Below, one piece after another: positions 43,604 through 51,077 of a DNA stretch of 64,000 nucleotides. The first letter of the stretch is position 1. Each line of letters begins with the position of its first letter. The translations under genes and the position numbers were made by a program. The stretch comes from Microbispora rosea (GTDB lineage: Bacteria > Actinomycetota > Actinomycetes > Streptosporangiales > Streptosporangiaceae). Under the pieces are notes generated by a model. The model worked only from the letters and a program-made list of their open reading frames with translations. It did not search any database and was not told where the DNA came from. The stretch spans positions 186,001-250,000 of the forward strand of contig NZ_FTNI01000006.1 in assembly GCF_900156315.1 (NCBI RefSeq), written 5' to 3'.

Positions 43604-45253
43604 TCAGGCGCCGATGCGGTGCAGGACGACGATGTCGTCCCTGTCGAGGCGCAGCTCGTAGCCCTCGGTCAGGTAGCTGTCCACCACGCCGCGCAGGTCG
43701 TTGTTGACCGAGGCCACGATCCAGGGCGTGCCGCGCTTCTGGTAATCCCACCACAGCACGGTCGTCCGGCCGGACAGCCGTGCGCCGAAGTCGTCGGTCG
43801 CCTCCACCACCACGCCGTCGGGGACCATGCTCATGGCCTGCTCCCTGGCCTCCGTGCGGGGGTCGGGGTGGTAGAAGTCCGGGCTCATCAGGTTGTCGAA
43901 CGGCCGGTAGGGGACCGTGGTGACCGCGACCGCGAAGACCGCGGCGGCGTAGGCCAGCCGCAGGCCGTGTCCGGGACGTGGCACCCCGCGCCGCTCCAGC
44001 CAGCGGATGAGCCGGGCGGCGCCGTCCACCCCGGCCATCAGCAGGATCACCACCACGAACGCGTCGTAGTGCCAGCCGGTCGACCACCAGTTGTCGGAGT
44101 CGGCGAGCAGCCGCTCCAGGATCAGCGGCAGCGCCGCCAGGAACAGCGGGGACAGCAGGCACACGAACAGCGCCGGCCACAGCAGCAGGCCCCAGGTGTC
44201 CCACTTCGAGTGGTCGTCGAAGAGCATGGCCACGAACTGGTGCGGGTGCGTGACGGCGCTCCACACCATCTGCGGCAGGTCCGCGCCGAGCTTGGAGTAG
44301 CGCGTGTAGTACGCCGGGTTGCCCCCCGCCAGGGGGATCACGAACTTGCGCACCACCTCGAACACGGCCACGCCGGTGAACACCAGCCCGGCGCCGAGCC
44401 TGCGCTGCCCGGTGAAGAACAGCCAGACGCCGAGGCCCGCCACCATGAGGCCCAGGTCCTCCTTGGTGAGCAGCAGGCCGAGCACCGCGAGCAGCCCGGG
44501 CAGTCGCCGCCCTGCGTGCAGCCGCTCGACGGCGATCGCGCTCAGCAGCGGCACGAAGGCCACCTCGTGGAACTCCACCGCCGTCGCCTGCGCGATGGGC
44601 CAGGAGATCGCGTACGCCACGGAGACGAGGTAGGCGTGCGGCGTGCCCAGCACGCGGCGGGTGAACATCCACACGAACGGGATCGCCAGGGCGAACAGCA
44701 CGGCCTGCGCGACGAGCAGCGTCTCGGGCCCGTCGTGGAGCCAGTAGAGGGGCGCCAGCACGGCCAGGATCGGCGAGAAGTGGTCGGCGAGCTGCATGTA
44801 GTCCATGCCGAAGCCGCCGGTGACTCCGCGCAGCGGCACGGTGGGCGCCGAGAAGTGCGAGTATCCGCGCACCGCCTGGTCGAAGATGACCAGGTCGTAG
44901 GTGGCCACCTGGAAGTGGGCGAACCTGAGCAGTGAAAGAGTCCAGTTCAGGGCCGACGACAGCGCGCAGAGCACGGACAGCGCGATCAGGTGCCGGTGGG
45001 ACCTCAGGAACCGCGCGGCGGGGCCTCGCGCGTCCGCCTCGCCGGTCGGCCGCTCCTGCGGTTCGGCGGCGGCCGTGGCGGCGGCGGTGTCCGCGGGCTC
45101 CGCCTCGCCGCTCGGCCTGGTGCCTGCGGCGTCTCCGGGCTCCGCGACGGCCGTTCCGTCCACGGCGGCTGCCTCCAGGGTGTCGTCGGGGTCGTTGCCT
45201 TTCCGGGGCGGCTCCTCCGCCGGTTGCCCGGACGTCGTGGTCCCCGTGATCAC
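43604..45253 (-). CDS. DUF2079 integral membrane protein
   Basis: 549 residues. An 80-residue acidic, Ala/Glu-rich N-terminal tail precedes about 10 membrane helices (for example LIALSVLCALSSALNWTLSL). The blocks YDLVIFDQAVRGYSHF, ADHFSPILAVLAPLYWL and FHEVAFVPLLSAIA are those of DUF2079, a GT-C-like membrane family possibly acting on polyprenyl-linked sugars. The C-terminus is a soluble domain (VVVEATDDFGARLSGRTTVL). GTG 45253 lies 7 nt after TACTCT, so the mRNA may be leaderless. Confidence 0.83.
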   Translation of the reverse strand: MITGTTTSGQPAEEPPRKGNDPDDTLEAAAVDGTAVAEPGDAAGTRPSGEAEPADTAAATAAAEPQERPTGEADARGPAARFLRSHRHLIALSVLCALSSALNWTLSLLRFAHFQVATYDLVIFDQAVRGYSHFSAPTVPLRGVTGGFGMDYMQLADHFSPILAVLAPLYWLHDGPETLLVAQAVLFALAIPFVWMFTRRVLGTPHAYLVSVAYAISWPIAQATAVEFHEVAFVPLLSAIAVERLHAGRRLPGLLAVLGLLLTKEDLGLMVAGLGVWLFFTGQRRLGAGLVFTGVAVFEVVRKFVIPLAGGNPAYYTRYSKLGADLPQMVWSAVTHPHQFVAMLFDDHSKWDTWGLLLWPALFVCLLSPLFLAALPLILERLLADSDNWWSTGWHYDAFVVVILLMAGVDGAARLIRWLERRGVPRPGHGLRLAYAAAVFAVAVTTVPYRPFDNLMSPDFYHPDPRTEAREQAMSMVPDGVVVEATDDFGARLSGRTTVLWWDYQKRGTPWIVASVNNDLRGVVDSYLTEGYELRLDRDDIVVLHRIGA

Positions 45254-45402
45254 GAGGAGGAGAGTAGGCCCTTCGGGAGGGAACGGTCTATACGGGCGTA
45301 TCTCCGGAAACCCCTCGGCGGGACGCCCGGCGCTCCCACCTGGGCCTCCTCGTGCGCGCCCATGAATCTTTCAGCGGCGCGGGACGACGACGTCCGTACG
45401 GG

Positions 45403-45846
45403 TCAGATGACGGCGACGGCCGTGATGAGGCCGATGAAGAAGTGCGTCACGCCGAGGAGGACGGCGGCGGGCTGCAGCGTGGTCTCCCGGACGAGCTCGC
45501 GCACCGAGATGCCGGCGACCTTGTCGAAGGCCACCATGCCGAGCGTCTGCACGGCGATGCCTACCAGGCCGAACACGAGCGTCGCCAGCAGCCCCTCCTG
45601 CAGGGCGCCGCCCGACGACCAGATGGAGGCCGCCACGACGAGCCCGACGCCGGCGACGCTGGAGGCGGCCAGCGCCGTGGCGTTGGGATTGCGGTCGGTG
45701 CGGATGATCTTGCTGAGCCGTCCGGGCGTCGCCAGGTCGATGACGTAGAACCCGGCGACGAGCAGCAGCACGCCCAGGATGGCGTACGCGAGGATCGCCA
45801 GGGCGCCGTGCGCGAGCACGTCGGCGATGGAGGTTGTCGTGTTCAC
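45403..45846 (-). CDS. DUF350 (UPF0719) inner membrane protein
   Basis: 147 residues with four membrane helices in two similar halves (ALAILAYAILGVLLLVAGFY; LLATLVFGLVGIAVQTLGM). IDLATPGRLSKIIRTDRNPN between helices matches DUF350/YjfL proteins. It follows the ATP-grasp gene by 39 nt on the same strand, as yjfL clusters with yjfM and yjfC in E. coli. Function unknown; likely part of an envelope-stress cassette. Confidence 0.82.
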   Translation of the reverse strand: MNTTTSIADVLAHGALAILAYAILGVLLLVAGFYVIDLATPGRLSKIIRTDRNPNATALAASSVAGVGLVVAASIWSSGGALQEGLLATLVFGLVGIAVQTLGMVAFDKVAGISVRELVRETTLQPAAVLLGVTHFFIGLITAVAVI

Positions 45847-45885
45847 GGGGGCCTTCGCTTTCAGCCGTGGATACGGTGGGGGATT

Positions 45886-47049
45886 TCAGCCGCGGATGCG
45901 GTGGGGGACGAAAGAGGACGTGTCGTCGGTGACGAGGCCGGAGGTCTCCCGGATGCCGAGCCCGGCCGACTCGTCGTCGACCACCCACGCCCCGAGCACC
46001 GGACGCCAGCCGTCGAAATCCGGCAGCGGCAGGAACTCCTGGTGGACGAAGCCCTCCCTGCCGTAGTCGCCGTCCGTCTCCACCTCGACGCCCGGCGCGG
46101 CGATCCGCATCGAGGCGCCCTCGCGGCCGAGCAGCGGCTTGCGCACGTAGCCGGGGCCGGCGGCCAGCTCGCGGGGACCGTCGAGGTAGGCGGGCAGCAG
46201 GTTCGGGTGGCCCGGGTAGAGCTCCCACAGGATCGCCAGCAGGGCCTTGTTGGACAGCAGCATCTTCCACAGCGGCTCGATCCATGTCATGGAGACCTGC
46301 TGGGCGAGCGCGTGCGGCGCGAACGGCTCGGCGACGATCCACTCCCAGGGGTACAGCTTGCACAGTGTCCGGACGACCCGGTGCTCCATGTCGACGAACC
46401 TGTGGTTGAGCGCGTCCCAGCCGATGTCCTCCATGGCGATCGCCGCCGTGACCAGCCCGGCCTGCTCCGCGGTCTCCTGGAGGTAGCCGATGGTCATCGC
46501 CTCCTCGCCCGTCTCGTCGGCGCTGGTCCACGCGAAGTGGGCCGGGCCCGTCTGGAGCGTGAGGGACTTCCAGCGGTCGACCAGGCGCTCGTGGATCGAG
46601 TTCCACTGGTCGTCTTCCGGATACACGTCCTTCAGCCAGAACCACTGCACGACGGAGCTCTCGACCAAGCTCGTCGGGGTGTCGGCGTTGTATTCCAGCA
46701 GCTTGGCCGGCCCTGTGCCGTCGTAACGCAGGTCGAACCGGCCGAAGACGTGCGGGTCGCGCCGCCGCCACGACTCCGCGACGGCCGCGCGGCAGTGCGG
46801 GGGGATGCCGAGGTCGGCGAACCGGCCGGAGGTCACGATGTGGTCGGCCGCGGCCAGGCACATCCGGTGCAGCTCCTCGACCTGCTCCTCCAGGGCCAGG
46901 ACCTCGTCCATGGTGAAGACGTAGTGGACGCTCTCGTCCCAGTAGGGCCGGGTGAGGCCCTCGGGGTGGGCGGAGCGGTGGAACGCGAGCCCCTGTGACT
47001 CGACGAGGGCGGCCCAGTCCTCCCTGGGCGCCGAGCTCAGCCTGCGCAT
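45886..47049 (-). CDS. Glutathionylspermidine synthase-like ATP-grasp ligase (YgiC/YjfC type)
   Basis: 387 residues. The ATP-grasp core of the glutathionylspermidine synthase C-terminal domain is clear: RFDLRYDGTGPAKLLEYNAD (substrate/Mg site), YLQETAEQAGL, PWEWIVAEPFAPHAL, and LLSNKALLAILWELYPGHPN followed by GYVRKPLLGREGASMRI. The amidase domain of true Gsp synthase is absent, as in YgiC and YjfC. It should form an amide bond on an unknown, perhaps peptide, acceptor. Operon with the DUF1190-like and DUF350 genes. Start ATG 47049. Confidence 0.87.
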   Translation of the reverse strand: MRRLSSAPREDWAALVESQGLAFHRSAHPEGLTRPYWDESVHYVFTMDEVLALEEQVEELHRMCLAAADHIVTSGRFADLGIPPHCRAAVAESWRRRDPHVFGRFDLRYDGTGPAKLLEYNADTPTSLVESSVVQWFWLKDVYPEDDQWNSIHERLVDRWKSLTLQTGPAHFAWTSADETGEEAMTIGYLQETAEQAGLVTAAIAMEDIGWDALNHRFVDMEHRVVRTLCKLYPWEWIVAEPFAPHALAQQVSMTWIEPLWKMLLSNKALLAILWELYPGHPNLLPAYLDGPRELAAGPGYVRKPLLGREGASMRIAAPGVEVETDGDYGREGFVHQEFLPLPDFDGWRPVLGAWVVDDESAGLGIRETSGLVTDDTSSFVPHRIRG

Positions 47050-47062
47050 GTGCCGGCCCCGC

Positions 47063-47542
47063 TCAGCCGCCGCCGCGGGAGTGGAAGCCGAAGCCGCCCC
47101 GCTGCACGACCCGCCCCGACCGGGTCGAGATGTGGGCGTCGGCCGGCCGGACCGTCGTGCCGTGGTAGACCCGGCCGCCGTTCCGGGTGCCGCCGTAGTA
47201 CCAGCGGTACGCGCCGTGCGAGCCGTAGTAGTGGCTGCCACTGCCGCCGTCGTCGTCGCAGAGGTCGTCGTCGACGACCAGATACGACCCGTCCGGGTTG
47301 AGCGTCGAGGTGTCCACGCAGTCCGCGCCGACCTCCTCGTAGTCGTCCTGCGCCGCGCAGAAACCGACGACGAGGACGGACAGCACACCCAGGGTGCCCA
47401 GTTTGATCGCCGTGGAGGACTTGATGCCGCGCGACGGCGGCGGCGTTCCCGGCGGTGGCGTGCCCATGGCCATGGGGTGCGGGGGCACGGAGGAGCCGCC
47501 GGGTGGCGTCGTCGGTGGGGGGCTCTCCCCGGGCTCTGCCAA
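47063..47542 (-). CDS. DUF1190/YgiB-like membrane-anchored protein
   Basis: About 159 residues. A Pro/Ser/Gly-rich cytosolic start, one membrane helix (AIKLGTLGVLSVLVVGFCAA), then an acidic Cys-containing segment (DDYEEVGADCVD, DDDLCDDDGGSGS) and a Tyr/Gly-rich region ending in RGGFGFHSRGGG. The helix-acidic-Cys layout and the terminal RGGFG motif match E. coli YgiB/YjfM, partners of the ATP-grasp proteins. TTG 47542 is preferred because GCAGGAG lies 5 nt upstream; GTG 47569 is possible. It ends 13 nt before the ATP-grasp gene. Confidence 0.68.
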   Translation of the reverse strand: MAEPGESPPPTTPPGGSSVPPHPMAMGTPPPGTPPPSRGIKSSTAIKLGTLGVLSVLVVGFCAAQDDYEEVGADCVDTSTLNPDGSYLVVDDDLCDDDGGSGSHYYGSHGAYRWYYGGTRNGGRVYHGTTVRPADAHISTRSGRVVQRGGFGFHSRGGG

Positions 47543-47675
47543 TCGGGCTCCTGCTGTCGAGATCGGCACACATTATCGTCTGGTTGGACGAACGGGACAG
47601 GCAGGCGCGGGGTTCCTGATGACTCTGTTATCCGCGTTCCCGGCTGAGATTCCGTACGCCGGGTAGCGTGCGCAT

Positions 47676-48692
47676 GTGGATCCCGTCGAGGCGCTGAAGC
47701 GCATCGCCTTCCTGCTGGAACGGGCCGGCGAGCCGACCTACCGCGTGCGCGCCTTCCGGGGCGCCGCCGCCGCGATCGAGGACCTGCCCAGGGGGGAGCT
47801 CGTACGGCTCGCGCGCACCGGCGGCCTGACCGAGCTGCGGGGCATCGGCAAGGTCACGGCTCTGGCCGTCACCGAGGCGCTGGACGGCGCCGTGCCGACC
47901 TACCTGCGGCGGCTGGAGGACACCAAGGACGTCGACCTGGACGAGGCCGCGCAGGCGCTGCGGTCCGCGCTGCGCGGCGACTTCCACAGCCACTCCGACT
48001 GGTCGGACGGCGGTTCGCCCATCGAGGAGATGGCCGACGCCGCCCGCTCGCTCGGTCACGAGTACCTGGCGCTGACCGACCACTCGCCCCGGCTGACCGT
48101 CGCGCACGGCCTGTCCGCCGACCGGTTGCGGCGGCAGCTCGACGTGGTCGCCGAGCTCAACGAGCGGTACGCGGGGGACGGCGGCCCGCCGTTCCGGATC
48201 CTGACCGGCATCGAGGTGGACATCACCGCGGACGGCTCGCTCGACCAGGAGCCGGAGCTGCTCGAACGGCTCGATGTCGTGGTGGCGAGCGTCCACTCGC
48301 TGCTGCGGATGGAGGCCGCGGACATGACCCGGCGGATGGTCGCGGCGGTGGCAGACCCCGACGTGGACGTCCTCGGGCACTGCACCGGCCGCGTCGTACG
48401 CGGGCGCGGGCGGCCGGAGTCCCGGTTCGACGCCGAGATCGTCTTCGAGGCGTGCCGGAGGTTCGGGGTCGCGGTGGAGATCAACTCCAGGCCCGACCGG
48501 CTCGACCCGCCCAAGCGCCTGATGCGGCTGGCGTACGAGATGGGCTGCGAGTTCGCGATCGACTCCGACGCCCACGCACCCGGCCAGCTCGACTGGCAGC
48601 GGTTCGGGTGCGAGCGCGCGGCCCTGTGCGGGATACCGCCCGAGCGCATCCGCAACACCCGCCCCTGGGGGATTGCCGCGGACGTGGGGTGA
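47676..48692 (+). CDS. HhH-PHP domain phosphoesterase (PolX C-terminal type)
   Basis: 338 residues. Residues 1-95 are a PolX-like helix-hairpin-helix (LTELRGIGKVTALAVTEALD). The PHP phosphoesterase follows with metal ligands in DFHSHSDWSDGG, LTDHSPR, GIEVDI, VASVHS, GHCTG and IDSDAHAPGQLDW. The polymerase palm of PolX is absent, so this is a free-standing nuclease or phosphatase. GTG 47676 lies 6 nt after TAGCGT (47664-47669): leaderless. Confidence 0.85.
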   Translation: MDPVEALKRIAFLLERAGEPTYRVRAFRGAAAAIEDLPRGELVRLARTGGLTELRGIGKVTALAVTEALDGAVPTYLRRLEDTKDVDLDEAAQALRSALRGDFHSHSDWSDGGSPIEEMADAARSLGHEYLALTDHSPRLTVAHGLSADRLRRQLDVVAELNERYAGDGGPPFRILTGIEVDITADGSLDQEPELLERLDVVVASVHSLLRMEAADMTRRMVAAVADPDVDVLGHCTGRVVRGRGRPESRFDAEIVFEACRRFGVAVEINSRPDRLDPPKRLMRLAYEMGCEFAIDSDAHAPGQLDWQRFGCERAALCGIPPERIRNTRPWGIAADVG

Positions 48693-48761
48693 TAGTGCTG
48701 TGGCGTCCGAGTGAGGCGTGTTGTGTGGGTTTCGCCGGACTGATCGACGTAGCGTCGAATC

Positions 48762-49220
48762 ATGAAACGCCGCGACGCGCTGGTGAAGGAGCTGGAATCC
48801 GCCGGATGCCTGCCGGCCCGCGAGCTCGCCTCGCGTCTCGGGGTCAGCAAGAGCACCGTCGTGCGCGACGTCGCGAAGCTTCGGGAGGCCGGCGTCCCGA
48901 TCCGGCTCGACCAGGGCGGGTACGCGCTCGCGGGCCCCGACTCCGTGAAGCGCGCCATCGACAGGGCGCTGCGCGGGCGGCACGTGCTGCGCCTGGAGTA
49001 CGTCAACAGCAAGGGCGTGCCCACCGTCAGGGACGTCGAGCCGAGCATCTGCCTCGGAGGCAGGGGCGGGCACTGGTATCTGGTGGCCTGGTGCCGGTTA
49101 CGCGACGACGTGCGCGTCTTCCGGCTCGACCGCATCTCCTGGGCCGAGGTCATGGACGAGCGTTTCCCCGAGCCGGGCCGCGACCGTCTCGCCGAGCTCG
49201 CCGAGGCCGTCGGCGGCTGA
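48762..49220 (+). CDS. Short WYL-domain transcriptional regulator
   Basis: 152 residues. A DeoR-like HTH (ARELASRLGVSKSTVVRDVAKL, residues 19-40) joins directly to a C-terminal WYL-like part (LRLEYVNSKGVPTVRDVEPS, GHWYLVAWCRLRDDVRVFRL). The central sensing portion of usual WYL proteins is missing, so it is about half the normal length. ATG 48762 lies 6 nt after TAGCGT: leaderless. The second WYL gene just downstream is its full-length relative. Confidence 0.78.
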   Translation: MKRRDALVKELESAGCLPARELASRLGVSKSTVVRDVAKLREAGVPIRLDQGGYALAGPDSVKRAIDRALRGRHVLRLEYVNSKGVPTVRDVEPSICLGGRGGHWYLVAWCRLRDDVRVFRLDRISWAEVMDERFPEPGRDRLAELAEAVGG

Positions 49221-49265
49221 CCCTGCCGTCCGCCGACCGGTCCGCGCGCCGTGCCGCGGGTTCGT

Positions 49266-49298
49266 CCGGCCGAACCCCGGCCGAACCCCGGCCGAACC
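49266..49298. repeat. 11-bp tandem repeat downstream of the short WYL gene
   Basis: Three perfect units of CCGGCCGAACC, followed by a partial fourth, in the 221-bp space between the two WYL genes. Eleven bases is not a multiple of three, consistent with noncoding DNA. Confidence 0.8.
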
Positions 49299-49441
49299 CC
49301 GGGAGGCGCCGCCGGGAGCGGCGGAGTCGTGCCGGCCCGCGAATCCACGCGCCGCTGTGACGTCTGCGCCGACCTGCGCCGACGGGATGTAGTCGAACGC
49401 GTCAGCGAGAAATGTCGGTGGGGTGGCCTACCCTCTGCGGC

Positions 49442-50155
49442 GTGAACCGTACCGACCGGCTCTACGCGATCGTCGAGGACCTGCGGGCGATCTCCCCGCG
49501 CTGCCGGTCCGCGCGTGAGCTCGCCCTGCGCTTCGAGGTGAGCTCGCGGACCATAGAGCGGGACATCTCCGCGCTGCAGCAGGCAGGCGTGCCGATCTAC
49601 GCGGAGGTCGGGCGCAGGGGAGGGTACGCGCTGGACAAGAGCATGTCCCTGCCCCCGCTCAACTTCACCCCCGCCGAGGCCGTGGCGGTGGCGATCGCCC
49701 TCAGCCGCACAGAACAGCAGCCCTTCGCCGACGAGGCGCGCAGCGCGCTGCGCAAGCTCGTCGCCGCCATGCCCGGCCCAGAGGGGGACCGGGCCCGGCA
49801 ACTGGCCGCCCGCGTGCAGATCCTCACCGACGACAAGCCGGAGTCCCGATACACCGGGTCGATCGGCAGGGTCATCGAGGAGGCCCTGCTCAAGGGGGTC
49901 GTCTTACGCATCCACTACGGCGACGCTCAGAGCGTGCTGACGACCAGGGAGGTGGAGCCCGGGGCGTTCGTCGGCGGGCGGAGCGGGTGGTGGTATCTGG
50001 TGGCCTGGTGCCGGCTGCGCGACGCCGTCCGCGTCTTCCGGCTCGACCGCATCGTCGAGGCCGTCCTCACCGAGGACCCGGTGCCCGGCCGGCCCCTGGA
50101 GGCGTTCGACGCCTGCGTGCCGGACATGATCGCGCGCACACCGGTGCTCGACTGA
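49442..50155 (+). CDS. WYL-domain transcriptional regulator (YafY type)
   Basis: 237 residues. N-terminal HTH_11 (RLYAIVEDLRAISPRCRSAR, ELALRFEVSSRTIERDISAL), a linker with MSLPPLNFTPAEAVAVAIAL, and the WYL part (LRIHYGDAQSVLTTREVEPG, SGWWYLVAWCRLRDAVRVFR). Such proteins sense nucleic acid or small ligands. GTG 49442 lies 7 nt after TACCCT (49429-49434): leaderless. The VOC gene 190 bp downstream on the same strand is the likely target; YafY-VOC pairs are frequent in actinobacteria. Confidence 0.84.
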   Translation: MNRTDRLYAIVEDLRAISPRCRSARELALRFEVSSRTIERDISALQQAGVPIYAEVGRRGGYALDKSMSLPPLNFTPAEAVAVAIALSRTEQQPFADEARSALRKLVAAMPGPEGDRARQLAARVQILTDDKPESRYTGSIGRVIEEALLKGVVLRIHYGDAQSVLTTREVEPGAFVGGRSGWWYLVAWCRLRDAVRVFRLDRIVEAVLTEDPVPGRPLEAFDACVPDMIARTPVLD

Positions 50156-50347
50156 CCGTTGTTTCGAAAAAATGTTCGTGAGTTTCTGGAAACGCCGACA
50201 GGGGGGTGTCGCCGGAGAGCGGGAGGCTCTACTCACACGACGAGGAACCGGCCGTGGCCCACCGAGCACCTTCCCCGCTCGTCACGCCGCCGCCGGAGCC
50301 GTCGCCCAGGAGAGCAACGCCCGCAGAGGCAACAGAGAAAGAGACCG

Positions 50348-50746
50348 ATGATGACCACTCCCGCCGCCCCCGCCGTCAACACCGTCGCGTGGTTCGAGAT
50401 CGCGAGCGACGACCCCGAGGGTGTCCAGCGCTTCTACGGCGACCTGTTCGGCTGGCGGTTCCGCACGGACGAGGGCTCGGCCGCCATGGGCATGGACTAC
50501 CGGCTCATCAGCTACGGCGGTGACGACGGGGTGCGCGGCGGCGTGTTCGGCACCCGCGGCGACATGCCCGGTCACGCCGTCTTCACGGTGCTCGTGCGGG
50601 ATGTGGCCGAGACCTGCCGCACGGTGGAGGCCCTGGGCGGGAAGGTGCTCAGCCAGGTCGTGGGCAACGAGGGCGGCCCCGACTTCGCCTACCTCCACGA
50701 CACGTCCGGCAACCTCTTCGGCGTCTTCGCTCCCGCCGGTTCCTGA
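50348..50746 (+). CDS. VOC family protein
   Basis: 132 residues with two VOC halves: VNTVAWFEIASDDPEGVQRF and YGDLFGWRF, then VFTVLVRDVAETCRTVEALG and PDFAYLHDTSGNLFGVFAPA. These lactoylglutathione-lyase-like proteins bind metals or small ligands. ATG 50348 (or the next ATG, 50351) follows AGAGACCG. Likely regulated by the WYL protein upstream. Ends before a strong bidirectional hairpin. Confidence 0.82.
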   Translation: MMTTPAAPAVNTVAWFEIASDDPEGVQRFYGDLFGWRFRTDEGSAAMGMDYRLISYGGDDGVRGGVFGTRGDMPGHAVFTVLVRDVAETCRTVEALGGKVLSQVVGNEGGPDFAYLHDTSGNLFGVFAPAGS

Positions 50747-50890
50747 CCGGCCGGAGCGCACCCAGGCCGTCCGAACGCCCGCCGGGATCCCCCGTGCTTC
50801 CCCTGCGGCGCCTTTCCCTCCGGGCCCTTCCCCTCCGGGCCGTCAGGGCGCTCGGACGGCCGTACCCCGCCCCCGCCGGCCGGGTGGGGT

Positions 50891-50932
50891 CCGCCGGCCG
50901 CCCGTTCGAGGTGCCGAACGGGCGGCCGGCGG
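50891..50932. terminator. Strong bidirectional hairpin terminator between VOC and protease genes
   Basis: An 18-bp perfect stem (50891-50908 with 50915-50932; core CGCCCGTTCG/CGAACGGGCG) with a 6-nt loop lies in the 331-bp convergent space. The rest of that space holds degenerate repeats, CCTCCGGGCCCTTCC twice near 50820 and GGTTGCxxCGTCTG units near 50985-51035, and no gene. Confidence 0.8.
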
Positions 50933-51077
50933 CGGCGCGTCGCCACGCCTGCGGTGGCGGTGCCTGCGAGAAAGGCCGGCGGCGGTTGCGTCGTGCCCGG
51001 TTGCTCCGTCTGCGGTTGCTTCGTCTGTCCGGTGGAGACACGCGGACCGATACCGACGGGCGCCGAGGCGGGCCTCG

